DNA of 17,265 nt from JBCBWG01 sp964579305 (GTDB lineage: Bacteria; Pseudomonadota; Alphaproteobacteria; Rhizobiales; Hyphomicrobiaceae): positions 1 through 17,265 of the forward strand of contig CAZOGY010000081.1 of NCBI GenBank assembly GCA_964579305.1. The letters are read 5' to 3'. The notes under the pieces are model-generated. The model worked only from the letters and a program-made list of their open reading frames with translations. It was not told the origin of the DNA and did not search any database. The position numbers and the translations under genes are program-made. Positions 1 to 7,176 of this stretch are shown piece by piece (the stretch's first letter is position 1; every line of letters starts with the position of its first letter).

Positions 1-1188
1 ACCGACGACGGCAGCGGCGTTGCGCTAACCTGCGAACGCGCGGGCGTCGCTGGTAACGTATTTCTGAACTCAAGCTTCACCGCCGAGGGCGCAGTACGAA
101 TGCTTGGGGCGACCATTGGTGGAGACGTTATCTGTCAGGACGGAACCTTCTCCAACGCCGGCGCGCCAAACGGCGAGCAGATCGCAGCCGACGCCCTCCG
201 CCTCTCATCAGCGAAGATCACCGGCGTGCTCTGGCTCGGCCCTGCGGCGGCGCCGAACGACCAGCACGTCACACTCAACGGATCGGTCGATCTGCAAGGC
301 GCACACGCGGGCCTGTTCATCGACCACGCGCAAAGCTGGCCTGCGAAGTCCGTGACAGCGCCCGACGATCGCACCTTGACCTGCGTACTCAAGCTCGACG
401 GCTTCATCTACGACCGGTTTGCCGGCGGCGCGCCGACCGATGCCGCGACCCGCAAGCGCTGGCTCGCGCGGCAATCGCATCGGCACCGCACGACAGAGTT
501 CCGCCCGCAGCCCTACGAACAGCTCGCCAAGGTCTTGCGCGAGATGGGGCATTCGGCGGATGCGCGCAAAATCGCCAAGGCGCGGCAGGCGCAGGAGCGC
601 TGGGCGCGCGCCGTCCGTCACCGCTTCAAGCGCCCGCACATTGCCGCCTACGCGCTGTTTTCGATGGCCACCTTTGGGCTCGTCACCGGCTACGGCTATG
701 GCGTGCGCCGCCTGATTGCCATTTTGCTCATCCTGTTCGGGGTCGGCTGGCACGTCTATGACCGCGCCGGCGCGCAAGGGTTGATGGCGCCGACGAACCC
801 GGTCGTCTTCGCCAATGCCGATCTCGCGCGCACCTGCGCCAAGAACTGGACCGAATGTGCGCGCCTGCCGAAAGAGCACACCGCATTCTCGCCGGCGATG
901 TATTCGCTCGATGCCCTTCTCCCGATCGTCGCGCTCGGCGTCGAAAAGGACTGGGCGCCGATCTTCGCCCGCCCCGGCGAAAACGGGCAAATGCCGCTGG
1001 GCAGCACCGTGACAGTGGGCGGCCAGACACTCGGCGGTTGGTGGGGCCTGCCTGAAATCACCCTGCCGACGGTGGACTTGCCGCACTGGGCATTGCGTCT
1101 GGTCTACTGGCTGCAGGTGATCGGCGGCTGGGTGTTCTCAGGCTTGCTGCTCGCGGTCCTGTCCGGCGTAATGAAAAAAGAGGAATAG
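1..1188 (+). CDS. Beta-helix-repeat membrane protein, 5' truncated
   Basis: The reading frame is open from base 1, so the true start lies left of the window; 395 residues are visible. The N-terminal part shows repeat-like text (FLNSSFTAEGAVRMLGATIG followed by GDVICQDGTF), a pattern of alternating hydrophobic residues and glycine typical of right-handed beta-helix or pentapeptide-like proteins. A basic helical segment follows, containing RPQPYEQLAKVLREMGHSAD. Then come two hydrophobic helices (AAYALFSMATFGLVTGYGYG and LIAILLILFGVGWHV), a loop with YSLDALLPIVALG, and a last membrane helix near the C-terminus ending KKEE. From memory, such proteins are often annotated as membrane-associated oxidoreductase without experimental support, and the C-terminal half resembles the end of some pentapeptide-repeat membrane proteins. 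I see no redox motif and assign no function. The gene ends 4 bases before the opposing soeC stop. Confidence 0.8.
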   Translation, partial: TDDGSGVALTCERAGVAGNVFLNSSFTAEGAVRMLGATIGGDVICQDGTFSNAGAPNGEQIAADALRLSSAKITGVLWLGPAAAPNDQHVTLNGSVDLQGAHAGLFIDHAQSWPAKSVTAPDDRTLTCVLKLDGFIYDRFAGGAPTDAATRKRWLARQSHRHRTTEFRPQPYEQLAKVLREMGHSADARKIAKARQAQERWARAVRHRFKRPHIAAYALFSMATFGLVTGYGYGVRRLIAILLILFGVGWHVYDRAGAQGLMAPTNPVVFANADLARTCAKNWTECARLPKEHTAFSPAMYSLDALLPIVALGVEKDWAPIFARPGENGQMPLGSTVTVGGQTLGGWWGLPEITLPTVDLPHWALRLVYWLQVIGGWVFSGLLLAVLSGVMKKEE

Positions 1189-1192
1189 CCCC

Positions 1193-2140
1193 TTAAGCCG
1201 CATCGGCCCCGTAATAGACCGTGACGACGTGCTGGGCTTCGGCGAAAAACAGCCAGCGTTCCGTGAGCACGCCAATGGCGGCCGCAGCCACGGCCAAAAC
1301 GGCCCACAGCGGCGCAAGCACGCCGCCAAATGCCAGGATCAAAGCCAAGAACGCTGACGGCACGACGGCCAGCATCAGAAGGATCATCGGCCGGAGTTTC
1401 GCGACGTGCTTGCGCGCGACCTGATAGCCCATTTCGCGCATCACGAAGTTGGCTTGAGTGTGGGGCGGCTCAAGCGGGCGCACTTTGCCAAACCGCCCAA
1501 GGCCGGTCGCGGCCTCCACCGTCCAGCGTCTCGGAGTGGTCTCGATCTCGGTCCACACGGTCCACTTGACCAGTGCCGCAGCGGCAAGGGCCACAATCGT
1601 CAACCACCCCACGAACGCGGGCAACGTGGCAAACGAAACCGCAAGTGCGACGAACAAAACGCCGCCAGTGCCGAGGGCGATGGCTACATAACCTGGCGCG
1701 ACCAAAGGCAGGTTCCAGGCCGGCACGGTGCGCAGCGAGGCATAGATCATGCCGGTGCACCAAACCGTGACCACGGCGCCGAAGAGGCTGGCTGCGGCCG
1801 CCGCCTGCAGCGCACCCGTGGCGCCGGGCAAGGCAATTGCGGACACGGCAAACATTCCAAACGGCAGAAATGTTGCCACGGCGGCCACGCCCTCACGCGA
1901 GAGCCAGGATGTGCGCCATTGAGAAAACGCCCGCCAGGCGCGTTCCGGCCGGCCCAAGTGCGCGGTTGAGGACAACAGCCCGCCGACGACCAGAACAAGC
2001 GCGAGCCCGAAGGCAACAACCCGAAAGAGCGTGCCAGCAGGCAACGCGCCAAACAGGGCCGCGGCTGCCAGCCAGGTCAACAGGCCGTAGCCGGCGCCGG
2101 AGGCACACGTGAAGATGATGACGGAATAGGCTGGATGCAT
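1193..2140 (-). CDS. soeC: SoeC, membrane anchor subunit of sulfite dehydrogenase (DmsC family)
   Basis: 315 residues, the usual size for a DmsC/SoeC quinol-linked anchor. About eight hydrophobic segments are visible (roughly residues 6-30, 38-57, 83-104, 109-132, 144-171, 173-191, 241-263 and 265-291). The stretch HLGRPERAWRAFSQWRTSWL at 61-80, followed by SREG, is the DmsC family hallmark between helices 2 and 3. By family role it anchors SoeAB on the cytoplasmic side of the inner membrane and passes electrons to quinone. It follows soeB on the same strand, but 241 bases separate them, which is odd for a three-subunit operon. The ATG at 2140 has no good Shine-Dalgarno sequence, and the upstream bases are occupied by a 14-base tandem repeat. 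The family call is firm; the Soe rather than Dms/Psr assignment rests on the SoeA/SoeB partners. Confidence 0.85.
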   Translation of the reverse strand: MHPAYSVIIFTCASGAGYGLLTWLAAAALFGALPAGTLFRVVAFGLALVLVVGGLLSSTAHLGRPERAWRAFSQWRTSWLSREGVAAVATFLPFGMFAVSAIALPGATGALQAAAAASLFGAVVTVWCTGMIYASLRTVPAWNLPLVAPGYVAIALGTGGVLFVALAVSFATLPAFVGWLTIVALAAAALVKWTVWTEIETTPRRWTVEAATGLGRFGKVRPLEPPHTQANFVMREMGYQVARKHVAKLRPMILLMLAVVPSAFLALILAFGGVLAPLWAVLAVAAAAIGVLTERWLFFAEAQHVVTVYYGADAA

Positions 2141-2145
2141 CGGAC

Positions 2146-2187
2146 TGGTCGGTGCGCTCTGGTCGGTGCGCTCTGGATGTTGCGCTC
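2146..2187. repeat. 14-base tandem repeat, three units, upstream of soeC
   Basis: Two identical copies of TGGTCGGTGCGCTC (2146-2159 and 2160-2173) are followed by a third copy, TGGATGTTGCGCTC, with three mismatches (2174-2187). The array begins 6 bases before the soeC start codon, so it covers the place where the ribosome binding site should be. A change in copy number would alter the soeC leader. Confidence 0.9.
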
Positions 2188-2196
2188 TGGGCGATA

Positions 2197-2261
2197 GAGG
2201 GTGAATGTCGATTCAGCCTAGATCATTTCAGGATCACGTTCGTTCACCCTCAATGATCTAG
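2197..2261. repeat. Two crossing inverted repeats (A-B-A'-B') in the soeB-soeC spacer
   Basis: Arm A, GAGGGTGAA (2197-2205), is perfectly complementary to TTCACCCTC (2243-2251). Arm B, CTAGATCATT (2218-2227), is perfectly complementary to AATGATCTAG (2252-2261). The arms interleave, and A' and B' abut with no spacer. In RNA the two stems (9 and 10 pairs) would be either alternative hairpins or a pseudoknot-like fold; in DNA they could be two overlapping protein-binding palindromes. Transcription of soeABC runs through this stretch on the minus strand. Confidence 0.85.
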
Positions 2262-2285
2262 ATTTTAGATGGTCGCTGCATCTTT

Positions 2286-2311
2286 CGGCTTAGGCGGTTC
2301 CGCCTAAACCG
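2286..2311. repeat. Palindromic hairpin TTAGGCGG-TT-CCGCCTAA downstream of soeB
   Basis: TTAGGCGG (2290-2297) and CCGCCTAA (2300-2307) form a perfect inverted repeat around TT. It extends by CGG (2286-2288) with CCG (2309-2311) after one C-A mismatch. It lies about 70 bases after the soeB stop on the minus strand. No T tract follows on the minus strand, so it looks more like an mRNA-stabilising or interspersed palindrome than an intrinsic terminator. Confidence 0.7.
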
Positions 2312-2381
2312 GATGAGCTCTAGGGGCGGGCTGGCGACAACGGATGGCAGGTCAATTCACGTTCAATCGGTGACCCGCGGG

Positions 2382-3137
2382 TTAACGGCTGAGCATCTGG
2401 TCGGCCCATGCAAAAAAGCGCTCCACCGGATCGGCCGACGTATCGACTGGCTCAGCCAGTGCGTGTGGTTCCTGATAGGGCTCCACATCGCGCGACACGC
2501 GTTTGCGTGGCGGCAGATACTTGTTGACCGGGCGATAACCGAATTCGGGCAACAAGTCATATCCCTCGCGATCAGACACAAGCTTGGACACCTGACTTTC
2601 GGGATCTGACAAATCGCCAAAGTGCCTGGCACCGGTCGGGCAGGCTTTGACGCATGCGGGCACGCGGTCCTCCGGCTCGAAGTTTTCGTTATAAATGCGG
2701 TCAACGCACAACGTGCATTTTTTCATGACGCCGGAGGTATAGTCGTATTCGCGCGCTCCGTAAGGACAGGCCCACGAACACAACTTGCAGCCAATACACG
2801 TCTCGGGATTGACAAGCACGATGCCATCTTCAGCGCGCTTATAGGAGGCGCCTGTGGGGCAAACCGTGACACAGTCCGGCGTTTCGCAATGCAAACACGA
2901 GCGCGGGAAATGAACCGTGCGGCCCGCATCGCCATCGTCGATCTCGTAGCCGTGGATGCGATTAAGCCAGGCCCCGTGTGGATCGGCGCCGTAGGGATCT
3001 TCGTCGGACAATGGCGCTGAATAGCCCGCCGTATTCCATTCCTTGCAGCTTGTCGCACAGGCCTGGCAACCGACACAGGTATCCAGATCAATGACAAGCC
3101 CGAGTTTTTTGTCGGTCGATGCGGGTAATGCTGTCAT
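2382..3137 (-). CDS. soeB: SoeB, four-cluster iron-sulfur subunit of sulfite dehydrogenase
   Basis: 251 residues. Four ferredoxin-like cysteine groups are visible: CVGCQACATSC (from residue 21), CLHCETPDCVTVC, CIGCKLCSWAC, and CTLC with a distant CVKAC. This is the four-[4Fe-4S] layout of DmsB/PsrB/SoeB subunits. No signal peptide is present, in keeping with a cytoplasmic enzyme. It would wire SoeA to the quinone-reactive SoeC. The ATG overlaps the soeA stop in an ATGA junction, and a GGAGG box (3145-3149, minus strand) lies 7 bases upstream inside soeA, so translation is probably coupled. The C-terminal tail (about residues 190-251) holds no cysteines and ends in LSR. Length and cysteine spacing fit SoeB well; a related CISM enzyme cannot be excluded without phylogeny. 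Confidence 0.9.
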   Translation of the reverse strand: MTALPASTDKKLGLVIDLDTCVGCQACATSCKEWNTAGYSAPLSDEDPYGADPHGAWLNRIHGYEIDDGDAGRTVHFPRSCLHCETPDCVTVCPTGASYKRAEDGIVLVNPETCIGCKLCSWACPYGAREYDYTSGVMKKCTLCVDRIYNENFEPEDRVPACVKACPTGARHFGDLSDPESQVSKLVSDREGYDLLPEFGYRPVNKYLPPRKRVSRDVEPYQEPHALAEPVDTSADPVERFFAWADQMLSR

Positions 3138-5989
3138 TCCGCGGCCTCCGGATACGGCTGTGCAGGGCCCGTGGTGCGCGATGGGTTGGGTTTGATCGGC
3201 TCAAACATCGGCGCGGTTTCACCCGCCTCATGTGGCGCGGCTTTGGAAATCGCGACACGCAGATCGTACCAGGCGGCCTGCCCCGTGATCGGATCGGAAT
3301 TCGTGATCGCTGGCGCCCCGGTTTTATTCGGCAACAACTGCGAAATCAGATGATTTAACAAAAACCCACGCGTGGCCTCAGGTGCGTTCTTGGCAAGCCC
3401 CCATGCGCCCTTGCGTTTGCCAATCGCGTTCCAGGTCCAAACGGTTTGGGGATTAACGCCGTCCATCAAACGGATCTGACATTTCACGCGGCCGGTTTCG
3501 CTTGCGAGCCAAACCCAGTCATCGTCGCTCAAGTCAAACAGTGCTGCCGTTTCGCGATGAATGTAGAGCCGATTTTCACTCATGATCTGGCGCAGCCACG
3601 CGTTTTGCGAGCCCCAGGAATGGTACATGGCCATCGGGCGCTGTGTGACGGCGTGCAGGGGAAAGGCCTGCTCATCATTCAAGGCATCGCCAAATGGCGG
3701 ATACCAAAACGGCACAGGGTCGAAATGCGTCTTGATACGCGCGCGCAGATGTTCAGGCGGTTGGACCGCGCCAAATCCATCGGCGGCAAGCCTGAATTTT
3801 TGAAGGGGTTCCAAATAGAGCTGGAATGTAATCGGTGCGTTGGAGCCGTTGAAGCCGACCGCGTGCGCCCAGTCCAGGTACGCCTTGTTGGCGTGCTTAT
3901 AATAGCGCTGTTCGGGGCTGAGCTCGTGGCGATAAAAGCAGCCGTTTTCGATATAGCGGTCCAGTTGCGCAGCGTTCGGTTCGCCTTTGCCGAACTGGTC
4001 AGCGCAAGCACCCCGAAATCCGGCCAGCGGGCCAACGCCGGGTGCGCGCTGGTGGTTGACGATATAATCTTCATAGCCGCCGGGATATTTTGCTGCACCG
4101 GCCTCATCTACGAAACCTGGCAACCGCAGGCGCGCGCCAATGTCCAAAAGGGCGGTTTGAAACGGGCGTACATCGCGGTCGGGGGCGACGACAGGTTGAC
4201 GAATTGCGTCAGCGGCGCCGTCGGGATCGGAGATCGGCCGGTCAAGCAGCGAGATGCAATCCCACCGCTCCAGATAGGTGGTGTCTGGCAAGATCAGATC
4301 TGCATAAGGCACCATCTCTGAATAATAGGCGTCGGAATAGATGATTTTTGGGATTCGATAGTCACCGGTGTTGGGATCGGTTTCCGTCAAATGCCGCAAC
4401 GTGGCCGGCACGTTCATGGATGAGTTCCAACCCATGTTCGCCATATACATAAACAGCACATCAATGGCGTACGGATCGGCTTCAACCGCATTGTTGATGA
4501 CCATGTGCATCAGGCCGTGGGCGGCAATTGGCGCGTCCCAGGAATAGGCTTTGTCGATGCGCTGTGGCTGACCTTCGCCATCGACCAGCAAATCTTCAGG
4601 CCCAGCGGGAAAACCCAACGGCGGACCACCCATCGCGGTTTCCGGCGCGACCGTGCCGGCTTTTCCAAACGGCTTGAGAGGCGGCGGCGTTGGCTTGGGA
4701 TAAGGCGGTTTGTAGCGGAACCCACCGGGACAATCGATCGAACCCAGCAGAATTTGCAGGATATGGATCATGCGGCAGGTTTGGAAGCCGTTGGAATGTG
4801 CCGATATCCCGCGCATGGCGTGCATGGCAACCGGACGGCCTTTTGTCGTGGCGTGCCGACGCCCGGCCCAATCGGTCCAGGGAATGTTTAATTCAACCTG
4901 TTTTTCGAACGCGGCTTCGACCAGTTCTGCGGCAATTCTGCGGATCGTCGCCGCTGGAACGCCCGTGATTTCACTGGCCCGCTCCGGCGTATAATCGCGG
5001 CTGAGAAATCGGCCAGCGACTTGATGGAAAGCAGCAACGCCGGTTCGTCCGTCGGCAAGCGAAAAGCGACCGACGAGCGCTGGGGCAATATCGGTTCGAG
5101 CGGCATCCACGATCGCGCCCGTTGCCTTATCAAAGCAGACGGGTTGGCCGTCGCCGTTGCGCGCGAACAGACCGTGGTCGGCTGCCCCTGGATCGTCGAT
5201 CACAAGCCAATGCGCATTGGTATACCGGGCCAGATATTCGAGATCGACATTCTCCGTGCGCAACAATTCGTGGATCAGCGCTCCGACAAACGCGCCATCC
5301 GTGCCAGGCTTGATCCCGATCCATTCATCGGCAATGGCCTGATACCCGGTGCGTACGGGGTTTATCGCGACAACTTTGACGCCGCGTTCCTTCAGTTTGC
5401 CCAGGGCCATCTTCAAGGGGTTGGACGCGTGGTCTTCTGCGACGCCGAATAGCAAAAAGTATTGCGTGTGCTCGAAATCGGGCTCACCGAATTCCCAGAA
5501 GGAGCCACCGAATGTGTAAAGACCGGCAGCGGCCATGTTGACGGAGCAAAATCCGCCATGCGCGGCGAAATTCGGCGTGCCGAACTGCTGGGCGAACCAA
5601 CCCGTCAATGCTTGGCTTTGGTCGCGCCCCGTGAAAAACGCCAGTTTGCGTGGATCATCCTTGCGCACGGCGCCAAGCCAATCGGTTGCGGTCTGAAGCG
5701 CTTCTTCCCACGAGATCTCGACGAAGTCGCCGGAGCCGCGTGGTCCCACACGCTTGAGCGGGGCTGTGAGCCGAGCCGGCGAATAGTGCTGCATGATGCC
5801 GGCGGAGCCTTTGCCGCAGAGCACGCCCTTATTGACCGGGTGATCGCGATTGCCCTCGATGTAGCGGACGCGCCCGTCTTTGAGGTGGACTTTGATCCCG
5901 CAGCGGCATGCGCACATGTAACAGGTGGATGTCTTGATCTCGTCGGCGGACGGCGCGTTCAGATCAATGTCCGGCTCGGTGCCTGACAT
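3134..5989 (-). CDS. soeA: SoeA, molybdopterin catalytic subunit of sulfite dehydrogenase
   Basis: 951 residues, close to known SoeA proteins. It belongs to the DMSO reductase (CISM) family. The N-terminal [4Fe-4S] motif is C23-x2-C26-x3-C30-x27-C58 within TCYMCACRCG, and the probable molybdenum ligand is C148 in GGFCSVN. Later family-like blocks include HSNGFQTCRMIHILQ and, near the end, ITNSDPITGQAAWYDLRV of the cofactor-binding C-terminal domain. There is no twin-arginine leader, which separates it from periplasmic DmsA/PsrA and fits the cytoplasmic sulfite-oxidising SoeABC complex. The start at 5989 has AGAGGAAA upstream (minus strand). soeB begins inside its stop codon. The upstream spacer is shared with a divergent cupin gene and holds a nested inverted repeat. 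Sulfite as the substrate is inferred from family resemblance. Confidence 0.87.
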   Translation of the reverse strand: MSGTEPDIDLNAPSADEIKTSTCYMCACRCGIKVHLKDGRVRYIEGNRDHPVNKGVLCGKGSAGIMQHYSPARLTAPLKRVGPRGSGDFVEISWEEALQTATDWLGAVRKDDPRKLAFFTGRDQSQALTGWFAQQFGTPNFAAHGGFCSVNMAAAGLYTFGGSFWEFGEPDFEHTQYFLLFGVAEDHASNPLKMALGKLKERGVKVVAINPVRTGYQAIADEWIGIKPGTDGAFVGALIHELLRTENVDLEYLARYTNAHWLVIDDPGAADHGLFARNGDGQPVCFDKATGAIVDAARTDIAPALVGRFSLADGRTGVAAFHQVAGRFLSRDYTPERASEITGVPAATIRRIAAELVEAAFEKQVELNIPWTDWAGRRHATTKGRPVAMHAMRGISAHSNGFQTCRMIHILQILLGSIDCPGGFRYKPPYPKPTPPPLKPFGKAGTVAPETAMGGPPLGFPAGPEDLLVDGEGQPQRIDKAYSWDAPIAAHGLMHMVINNAVEADPYAIDVLFMYMANMGWNSSMNVPATLRHLTETDPNTGDYRIPKIIYSDAYYSEMVPYADLILPDTTYLERWDCISLLDRPISDPDGAADAIRQPVVAPDRDVRPFQTALLDIGARLRLPGFVDEAGAAKYPGGYEDYIVNHQRAPGVGPLAGFRGACADQFGKGEPNAAQLDRYIENGCFYRHELSPEQRYYKHANKAYLDWAHAVGFNGSNAPITFQLYLEPLQKFRLAADGFGAVQPPEHLRARIKTHFDPVPFWYPPFGDALNDEQAFPLHAVTQRPMAMYHSWGSQNAWLRQIMSENRLYIHRETAALFDLSDDDWVWLASETGRVKCQIRLMDGVNPQTVWTWNAIGKRKGAWGLAKNAPEATRGFLLNHLISQLLPNKTGAPAITNSDPITGQAAWYDLRVAISKAAPHEAGETAPMFEPIKPNPSRTTGPAQPYPEAAE

Positions 5990-6073
5990 GGACGTTTCCT
6001 CTCTGCGTGCGCCTTATGGTCCGGCAGGCCGGGTGGCGACGGTTTTTGTTGTCTTCTGTGCCGGCCACCTATC

Positions 6074-6108
6074 GCAGGCAGTGGCGCACGCGCCAAGAGG
6101 GGGCCTGC
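6074..6108. promoter_or_regulatory. Nested inverted repeat upstream of soeA
   Basis: Inner arms TGGCGC (6082-6087) and GCGCCA (6090-6095) are nested in outer arms GCAGGC (6074-6079) and GCCTGC (6103-6108). The element lies 85-119 bases upstream of the soeA start in the soeA/cupin divergent region. It could be an operator or a leader hairpin. No convincing -35/-10 pair is visible beside it. Confidence 0.4.
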
Positions 6109-6207
6109 TCGGCGTGGTAAATGGTCCGCGATGCGCTGGGGTGGCCACGGCTGCCGATTATGCTGCAAGAATGCGCCACCACACAGCGGTCGGCGGGCAG
6201 TTGCCTG

Positions 6208-6221
6208 TTGAAACGCTTCAA
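6208..6221. promoter_or_regulatory. Operator-like palindrome TTGAA-N4-TTCAA before the cupin gene
   Basis: TTGAA (6208-6212) and TTCAA (6217-6221) form an inverted repeat around ACGC, ending 6 bases before the GGGGAGG ribosome binding site of the cupin gene. Its size suits a small dimeric repressor. The role is inferred from position and symmetry only. Confidence 0.35.
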
Positions 6222-6243
6222 ACACGTAGGGGAGGCTGCGGCG

Positions 6244-6621
6244 ATGACAGGCGTCTTTTTCAACATCGATGCGCTGGAAGGCGGCATTGAGCGGCAATTG
6301 TCCGACAATATCAAAGCGACCGTTTTCGTTGGAGACCAGGCCATGATCTCGATCGTCGAGGCGGGGCCAAACGCAAAAGGCAGCGTTCATTCTCATCCCC
6401 AGGAGCAGTGGGGTTTCTTGCTGGAAGGCTCCGGCACCCGCATCCAGGATGGCCAACGGATCGCAGTCAAGCGGGGTGATTTCTGGCGGACGCCGGGTGG
6501 CGTTGAGCACGGCTTTGAGGCTGGGCCCGATGGCGCAAAGGTGATCGATGTGTTTGCACCACCACGCGATGACTACCGGACGGCCGGCAGCGGGTTCGGC
6601 GCGGCCAAGGTGGAAGGCTGA
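6244..6621 (+). CDS. Single-domain cupin protein
   Basis: 125 residues from the ATG at 6244. I prefer this start to the in-frame ATG at 6121 because GGGGAGG (about 6229-6235) sits just upstream and the extra N-terminus reads as non-coding. Cupin motif 1 is visible as G46-S-V-H49-S-H51-PQ-E54 with the closing LLEG. Motif 2 is GDFWRTPGGVEHG with H89. H49, H51, E54 and H89 are the expected metal ligands, so this should be a metal-binding beta-barrel. Small cupins of this kind act as isomerases, dioxygenases or ligand sensors, and the substrate cannot be read from sequence. The gene diverges from soeA across a 254-base region, so co-regulation with sulfite oxidation is possible but unproven. It converges with the half-permease pair. 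Confidence 0.85.
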   Translation: MTGVFFNIDALEGGIERQLSDNIKATVFVGDQAMISIVEAGPNAKGSVHSHPQEQWGFLLEGSGTRIQDGQRIAVKRGDFWRTPGGVEHGFEAGPDGAKVIDVFAPPRDDYRTAGSGFGAAKVEG

Positions 6622-6663
6622 GCGCAGATGAAAGCGCGGCCGGGCGGCGCGTTTGCGGCCTCA
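6619..6663. terminator. Imperfect bidirectional hairpin between cupin and permease stops
   Basis: TGAG (6619-6622) pairs with CTCA (6660-6663). CGCA (6623-6626) pairs with TGCG (6654-6657) after a GC bulge. AA and GCGC (6632-6637) pair with GCGC and TT (6647-6653) with one bulge. The arms end in the two opposing stop codons. It is GC-rich with short A and T runs, so bidirectional termination is plausible but the fold is irregular. Confidence 0.35.
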
Positions 6664-7176
6664 CCAGCCAAGCCCCACCCGACCCGTCCATGACAGCACT
6701 GCCATGGTTCCAAGCCCTGCCAGGACGGGCAACGGCAGCGAGGCGATCATCCGCAGGGCAACGAAGCGCCAGCCAAGCAGCGGCGCTTCGTAGGAAATCA
6801 CCCTATGGAACGCGAAAACGGACCAACCGGTGATCATGGCGACAAGTTGGGCCGTGCCGGCGCCTTCGCCAGCCAAGACGAGGGCAATCGGGAATGAGAC
6901 CATGGGGCCACCAGGCAGGAGCCCGCCCGCCAGTGCGGCAATCAGAATGCCGGAGACACCACTGGCCTCGCCGATCACGGCTGCCACCGCATCATCCGGA
7001 ATGAGCGCGGCCAGGCACTGCGCGGCGAAGAGTGCAAGAGGCAAGCGCACGGCAAGGCGCTGGCCTTCGCGCCATGTGAACGCGGCAGCCCCAGGCACCG
7101 CTTGCGGCTGGCGGGCATTGGCATAGAGCGCCGTCGCTGCGGTGGCGAGCAGCAAGACCACAAACGAAACGATCAT
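6661..7176 (-). CDS. Half-size permease, second of a pair (DUF318/ArsP-like)
   Basis: 171 residues, strongly hydrophobic, with about four to five membrane helices. The core holds GGLLPGGPMVSFPIALVLAG (PGGP at 88-91), then GWSVFAFHRVISYE with H124, R125 and E130, then RMIASLPLPVLAG. The same order (PGGP, HRxxxxE, LPLPVLAG) occurs in the upstream 204-residue protein, so the two are paralogous halves. They resemble the C-terminal part of YraQ/ArsP-type permeases (PF03773), which are normally about 300 residues in one chain. The ATG overlaps the upstream stop as ATGA, pointing to coupled translation and a hetero-oligomer. The substrate is unknown. Arsenical, sulfur-compound or metal export are all possible, and there is no arsenic gene nearby. 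Confidence 0.75.
   Translation of the reverse strand: MIVSFVVLLLATAATALYANARQPQAVPGAAAFTWREGQRLAVRLPLALFAAQCLAALIPDDAVAAVIGEASGVSGILIAALAGGLLPGGPMVSFPIALVLAGEGAGTAQLVAMITGWSVFAFHRVISYEAPLLGWRFVALRMIASLPLPVLAGLGTMAVLSWTGRVGLGW

Noticed and set aside
208..1086. 292-residue open frame on the minus strand
   Set aside because: Antisense to the beta-helix/membrane gene, with Arg-rich shadow composition and no domain.
1406..1969. 187-residue open frame on the plus strand
   Set aside because: Antisense to soeC, composed of Gly/Arg/His-rich shadow text.
3446..4321. 291-residue open frame on the plus strand
   Set aside because: It lies wholly antisense inside soeA, whose protein has clear molybdopterin-family motifs; the translation has no recognisable domain.
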